A DNA stretch of 16,139 bases, from assembly GCA_947245315.1 (NCBI GenBank), contig CAMXNV010000022.1, forward strand, positions 1-16,139, given 5' to 3'. Within the stretch, counting starts at the first letter, position 1. Every line of letters begins with the position of its first letter. Source of the stretch: an uncultured Oscillibacter sp. Its GTDB lineage: Bacteria; Bacillota; Clostridia; Oscillospirales; Oscillospiraceae. Shown piece by piece: positions 13,760 through 16,139 of this stretch. The translations under genes were made by a program, and so were the position numbers. Under the pieces are notes generated by a model. That model was not told where the DNA came from. It searched no databases and saw only the letters and a list, made by a program, of their open reading frames with translations.

Positions 13760-14145
13760 CGCATCAGCTCCAACAACAGGGACAGCACCGCCTGGAGCAG
13801 CGGCAGGGCCGCCAGCAGGGCGCAGACCGCCCCCGCCGTCTCCACCACCGAGGACAGGGCCGTCTCCCCGGCGTCCCGGCAGAGGCTGCCCCCCAGCTTC
13901 ACCACCAGGGCGATGCCCACCGTCTTGTACAGGGGAACGAACAGCTCCCTGGACAGGCCGCTCTCCCCCACCAGGCGGCCCAGGAAGTCCATCAGGCTCT
14001 TCAGGCTCCCCGCCAGGGACAGCAGCACCGCCGCCGTGGCCCCCAGGGTCAGCAGCAGGGCGAACTCCGGGCTCCCCCGCCGCACCACCAGGGCCAGCAG
14101 CGCCGCGGCGACGCACAGCACCGCCGCCTGAACCGCCTGCTCCAC
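13756..14145 (-). CDS. spoIIIAD: Stage III sporulation protein AD
   Basis: A small integral membrane protein of the SpoIIIA complex. The 129 residues match the usual size, with hydrophobic helices at about 5-22, 28-47, 72-88 and 100-125. The family block RELFVPLYKTVGIALVVKLGGSLCRDAGETALSSVVETAG is intact. I chose the GTG at 14145, two bases after the spoIIIAC stop, because it gives the family's normal N-terminus and no ATG exists nearby. I see no clear Shine-Dalgarno, so it probably relies on coupling to spoIIIAC. The frame is open a long way upstream, but that is out-of-frame spoIIIAB sequence. Confidence 0.93.
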   Translation of the reverse strand: MEQAVQAAVLCVAAALLALVVRRGSPEFALLLTLGATAAVLLSLAGSLKSLMDFLGRLVGESGLSRELFVPLYKTVGIALVVKLGGSLCRDAGETALSSVVETAGAVCALLAALPLLQAVLSLLLELMR

Positions 14146-14147
14146 GG

Positions 14148-14342
14148 CTAAAAGTGAAAGAGGGTCTTGATGAGGTTGAAGAGATCGCTGATCTCCTGCA
14201 CCATCATCATCAGCACCACCACCAGCCCGGCCAGGGTGGTCATCATGGCCTGCTCCTCCCGGCCGGAGCGGACCAACAGCTGGTTCAGCACCGCCACCAG
14301 GATGCCGATGGCGGCGATCTTGAAAATCAAATCCACATCCAT
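14148..14342 (-). CDS. spoIIIAC: Stage III sporulation protein AC
   Basis: A 64-residue membrane protein with two helices (about 5-23 and 34-52), separated by a short polar turn (RSGREEQ). The sequence DLIFKIAAIGILVAVLNQLL and the following MMTTLAGLVVVLMMM are characteristic of SpoIIIAC. It is part of the SpoIIIA complex in the outer forespore membrane. ATG at 14342 has GGGGAAC upstream and starts 12 bases after spoIIIAB. It is followed after two bases by spoIIIAD. Confidence 0.96.
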   Translation of the reverse strand: MDVDLIFKIAAIGILVAVLNQLLVRSGREEQAMMTTLAGLVVVLMMMVQEISDLFNLIKTLFHF

Positions 14343-14354
14343 GCGCCTGTTCCC

Positions 14355-14852
14355 CTATACCAGTAAAATCACCAGCAGCGCCGCCGTGGAAAACCACAGC
14401 GCCGCGGCCCGCTTCTCCTCCTCGGCCCGCCGCCGCTCCGTCTCCTCCCCGCTCTTGGCCAGGGCCCAGGCGGCCTGGGAGACGGCGCTTCGCACCTGCT
14501 CCTCGTCCCCCTGGAGCTCCCCGCCCAGGGCGGAGACGGCGGCGCGGTCCCGCTCCGCCAGGGGCAGGGCCCCGGCCTCCCGCCGCCAGACCTCCGGCAG
14601 GTCCTCCCCCGCCCCGGCGGCCCGGGAGACGGCGGTGAAGAAGCCCGCCGCCTCCGCTCCGCAGTCCCCGGCCAGGGCCAGGAGCAGGGCGGGCAGCGGC
14701 GTCCGGGTCAGCCGGACCTCCTCCCCCATCCGGCGGAGGGCCCGCTGCATGTCCCACAGGGCCTCCCGCCGCCTCCGGCGCTCCGCCCGCTGGGTGTACC
14801 AGGCCAGGACGCCGCCGGAGGCGATCAGGGCGCTCCCCAGCAGCTTCAGCAT
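14355..14852 (-). CDS. spoIIIAB: Stage III sporulation protein AB
   Basis: A 165-residue component of the SpoIIIA complex related to type II secretion F proteins. It has an N-terminal hydrophobic segment (MLKLLGSALIASGGVLAWY, 1-19) and a long helical, Arg/Glu-rich cytoplasmic part containing LWDMQRALRRMGEEVRLTRTPLPALL. The family sequence DLPEVWRREA lies in the middle, and a C-terminal membrane helix (about 149-165) ends the protein. It probably works with the SpoIIIAA ATPase. ATG at 14852 overlaps the end of spoIIIAA by seven bases. The surrounding frame is open upstream only as a shadow of spoIIIAA. Confidence 0.95.
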   Translation of the reverse strand: MLKLLGSALIASGGVLAWYTQRAERRRRREALWDMQRALRRMGEEVRLTRTPLPALLLALAGDCGAEAAGFFTAVSRAAGAGEDLPEVWRREAGALPLAERDRAAVSALGGELQGDEEQVRSAVSQAAWALAKSGEETERRRAEEEKRAAALWFSTAALLVILLV

Positions 14853-15760
14853 GGCAGCTCCTCCAGGGCATAGGCCCGTCCCTCCTCCGTCCGGAGAATC
14901 CGCACCGCCAGGCGGAACACCTGGTGCTCCAGGAGCTGCCGGTAGAGGGGCTTTTGCAGCAGCTCCGGCACGCCCCCGGCGTGAATGGTGGCCAGCAGCC
15001 CCACGCCGCAGCCCGCCGCCAGGCTCATGGCCCGCAGGTCCTCCTGGACGGTGATCTCGTCCACGGCGATGATCTGGGGGTTCATGGCCCGGAGGACCAG
15101 GGGGATGCCCAGGGCCTTGGGACAGGCGTCCAGCACGTCCGTATGGGGGCCCACGTCCATTTGGGGCGCCCCCCGGCGCATCACCGCCACCTCCCCCCGC
15201 TCGTCGATGAGGGCCACCCGCCGGGGCGGGCGGTCCTCCCCGCCCTCGGAGATGCAGCGGACCAGGTCCCGCAGCAGGGTGGTCTTGCCACCCCCCGGGG
15301 GGGAGAGGATCAGCGTGTTTATAAAGTCCCCCTGGGGAAAGAGCCTGGGGACCACGTCCCGGGCGACGCCCTTCCGCTCCCGGCCGATGCGGATCACCGC
15401 GGAGGAGAGATTTTTTAGGTTGGTGTTGGCCCCCTCCTTCATCACCGCCGTGCCGCAGAGCCCCACCCGGAAGCCCCCCCGGACGGGCAGGAAGCCCTCC
15501 CGGATGGTCTCCGCCGCGGCGTAGCGGGAGAACTCCGTGGCCAGGTCGCACAGGGTCTCCAGCTCCTCCGGCTCCACCTCCGCCCCCAGGGGCCGCTCCC
15601 CGCCGGGGAGCAGCACGGTCAGGGGACGCCCCGCCCGGAGGCGGAGCTCCTCCGCCGCGGCCTTCTCCTCCTCGGGGAGGGCCAGGGCCGCGCTCCGGAG
15701 GCGGCTGGGCAGGATGGCGGCGGCCTGCTCGTAGCGGGCCGCGAGTTCGTTTTTCTGCAA
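14846..15760 (-). CDS. spoIIIAA: Stage III sporulation protein AA, channel ATPase
   Basis: The mother-cell ATPase of the SpoIIIA-SpoIIQ channel, related to secretion ATPases. The 304 residues carry the Walker A box PPGGGKTT at 154-161. Next come RRVALIDERGEVAV near 180 and the Walker B box IIAVDE at 230-235, and ATIHAGG at 258-263 is the sensor-like segment. I chose the TTG at 15760: it has GGGGG eight bases upstream and gives the family's usual N-terminus. The frame is open to an ATG at 15859, but that would place the predicted promoter inside the coding sequence. It is the first gene of a complete eight-gene spoIIIA operon. Confidence 0.94.
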   Translation of the reverse strand: MQKNELAARYEQAAAILPSRLRSAALALPEEEKAAAEELRLRAGRPLTVLLPGGERPLGAEVEPEELETLCDLATEFSRYAAAETIREGFLPVRGGFRVGLCGTAVMKEGANTNLKNLSSAVIRIGRERKGVARDVVPRLFPQGDFINTLILSPPGGGKTTLLRDLVRCISEGGEDRPPRRVALIDERGEVAVMRRGAPQMDVGPHTDVLDACPKALGIPLVLRAMNPQIIAVDEITVQEDLRAMSLAAGCGVGLLATIHAGGVPELLQKPLYRQLLEHQVFRLAVRILRTEEGRAYALEELPC

Positions 15761-15787
15761 GGGAGATTCCCCCTTTCTTTGGTTACT

Positions 15788-15817
15788 CCACTCTATGAGG
15801 GCCCGTCCCACTCTATG
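15788..15817 (-). repeat. Imperfect 20-bp tandem repeat upstream of spoIIIAA
   Basis: The 10-mer CCACTCTATG occurs at 15788-15797 and again, as CCACTCTATG, at 15808-15817, exactly 20 bp apart. The similarity extends to about 15 of 20 positions per unit (units about 15790-15809 and 15810-15829). On the minus strand each copy reads CATAGAGTGG, and both appear to be used in the sigma-E-like promoter. Confidence 0.7.
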
Positions 15818-15818
15818 C
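15790..15818 (-). promoter_or_regulatory. Sigma-E-like promoter of spoIIIA
   Basis: On the minus strand GCATAGA (15812-15818), 14 bp, then CATAGAGT (15790-15797). The -35 matches the GCATA core of the known sigma-E -35, and the -10 keeps CATA, A and T of CATACAAT. The transcript would start near 15782, about 22 bases before the TTG start. spoIIIA is known to be a sigma-E operon in Bacillus; no sigma-A hexamers stand here on this strand. Confidence 0.5.
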
Positions 15819-15839
15819 GGGTTTGTCCAAAAAAATTTG

Positions 15840-15900
15840 ATGGAAAGTCCGCTTGACATTTTAAGTGGGGCGTGGTATGGTAGTAATGGAAAGCGAGCTT
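15840..15900. repeat. Pair of operator-like direct repeats flanking the XRE promoter
   Basis: ATGGAAAG-N3-GCTT occurs at 15840-15854 and at 15886-15900, 46 bp apart. The first overlaps the -35 of the plus-strand promoter and the second covers the likely transcription start. The second copy is also part of a perfect dyad GAAAGC-GA-GCTTTC (15889-15902). Binding by the XRE protein encoded next to it is the simplest reading. Confidence 0.5.
15853..15881 (+). promoter_or_regulatory. Sigma-A promoter of the rightmost XRE gene
   Basis: TTGACA (15853-15858), 17 bp, TATGGT (15876-15881). Transcription would start near 15888, about 37 bases before the ATG at 15925. It diverges from the spoIIIA promoter, with about 35 bp between the two sets of elements. 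Confidence 0.7.
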
Positions 15901-15924
15901 TCTATCGGAGAGGAGGCGCTGCCC

Positions 15925-16128
15925 ATGAAAAACCGGCTGGAGGAGCTGCGAAAGGCCCGGGGCCTGCGGCAGGAGGAGCTGGCAGAGGCCCTGGAGGTCT
16001 CCCGGCAGACCATCGGGTCCCTGGAGAACGGGCGCTATAACCCGTCCATCCTGCTGGCCTTCAAGCTGTCCCGGTACTTCGGGGTGCCCATTGAGGAGAT
16101 TTTTATCTATGAGGAGGAGCCGTCATGA
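15925..16128 (+). CDS. XRE-family helix-turn-helix regulator
   Basis: A 67-residue Cro/C1-type regulator that is all DNA-binding domain: MKNRLEELRKARGLRQEELAEA opens it, the recognition helix region is VSRQTIGSLENGRYNPS at 29-45, and FGVPIEEIFIYEEE closes it. This compact type is usually followed by a gene for a small membrane protein or transporter that it controls. Here the next gene begins within its stop codon (ATGA at 16125). I chose the ATG at 15925 because AGGAGG lies nine bases before it and the domain starts there; the frame is open 60 bases upstream, through the promoter. It diverges from spoIIIAA and is not part of that operon. Confidence 0.93.
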   Translation: MKNRLEELRKARGLRQEELAEALEVSRQTIGSLENGRYNPSILLAFKLSRYFGVPIEEIFIYEEEPS

Positions 16129-16139
16129 GGGGAAAGAAG
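16125..16139 (+). CDS. Start of an unidentified gene coupled to the XRE regulator
   Basis: Only the first five codons (MRGKK) are inside the window. The ATG overlaps the XRE stop as ATGA and has GAGGAGG seven to ten bases upstream, a convincing coupled start. The basic N-terminus would suit a membrane protein, but nothing more can be said. Confidence 0.5.

Noticed and set aside
15788..15829. A CRISPR-like array
   Set aside because: There are only two imperfect 20-bp units without unique spacers and no cas genes. They fit promoter elements better.
15761..15859. An upstream ATG (15859) for spoIIIAA
   Set aside because: It would put the sigma-E-like promoter and the GGGGG ribosome-binding site inside the coding region, and the extra 33 residues look unlike the family.
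1..16139. Mobile elements, tRNA or rRNA genes, toxin-antitoxin or defence systems
   Set aside because: No transposase, integrase, terminal repeats, tRNA-like folds or known defence proteins were seen. The two XRE genes lack a recognisable toxin partner inside the window.

Overview
The window is GC-rich, and almost every third codon position is G or C. It reads as chromosome from a spore-forming, butyrate-producing anaerobe of the Clostridia. A likely relative is the Flavonifractor / Lawsonibacter / Intestinimonas part of the Oscillospiraceae. The evidence is a complete spoIIIA operon, a But-type butyryl-CoA:acetate CoA-transferase, a fused ispH-rpsA gene, and the Firmicutes gene order spoIIIA - asp23 - nusB - xseA - xseB - ispA. 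The taxonomic placement is inference. Nearly all genes are on the minus strand, so the operons read from right to left.

Layout from right to left. (1) 15925-16139, plus strand: a 67-residue XRE regulator, then the first five codons of a translationally coupled gene. It is divergent from spoIIIA, and its promoter is flanked by a repeated motif. (2) 15760-11055, minus: all eight genes spoIIIAA to spoIIIAH, tightly overlapping, behind a sigma-E-like promoter. They build the mother-cell half of the SpoIIIA-SpoIIQ channel of the engulfed forespore. (3) 10953-10095, minus: asp23 and nusB, with their own sigma-A promoter and a good terminator. (4) 9771-10031, plus: a small unrecognised gene divergent from an XRE regulator. 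The 60 bp between them hold two overlapping promoters and what looks like three operators on a 15-bp period. (5) 9689-1069, minus: a ten-gene run of XRE regulator, xseA, xseB, ispA, sugar O-acetyltransferase, RpiR regulator, BaiN/HI0933-type flavoprotein, cmk, plsC and ispH-rpsA. It has short gaps or overlaps throughout and ends at a strong terminator. (6) 856-1, minus: a CoA-transferase with its own sigma-A promoter, cut by the window edge.

Functionally this is mostly core: sporulation, isoprenoid precursors (ispH and ispA), DNA repair (exonuclease VII), phospholipid synthesis (plsC), nucleotide metabolism (cmk), translation (S1), rRNA antitermination (nusB) and terminal butyrate formation. 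I see no mobile element, CRISPR array, tRNA or rRNA. The less ordinary signals are regulatory. They are the triple operator in front of an XRE-led housekeeping operon, the apparent internal promoter and internal ribosome-binding site that could make free S1 from the ispH-rpsA gene, the tandem repeat forming the spoIIIA promoter, and the paired operator-like repeats by the last XRE gene.
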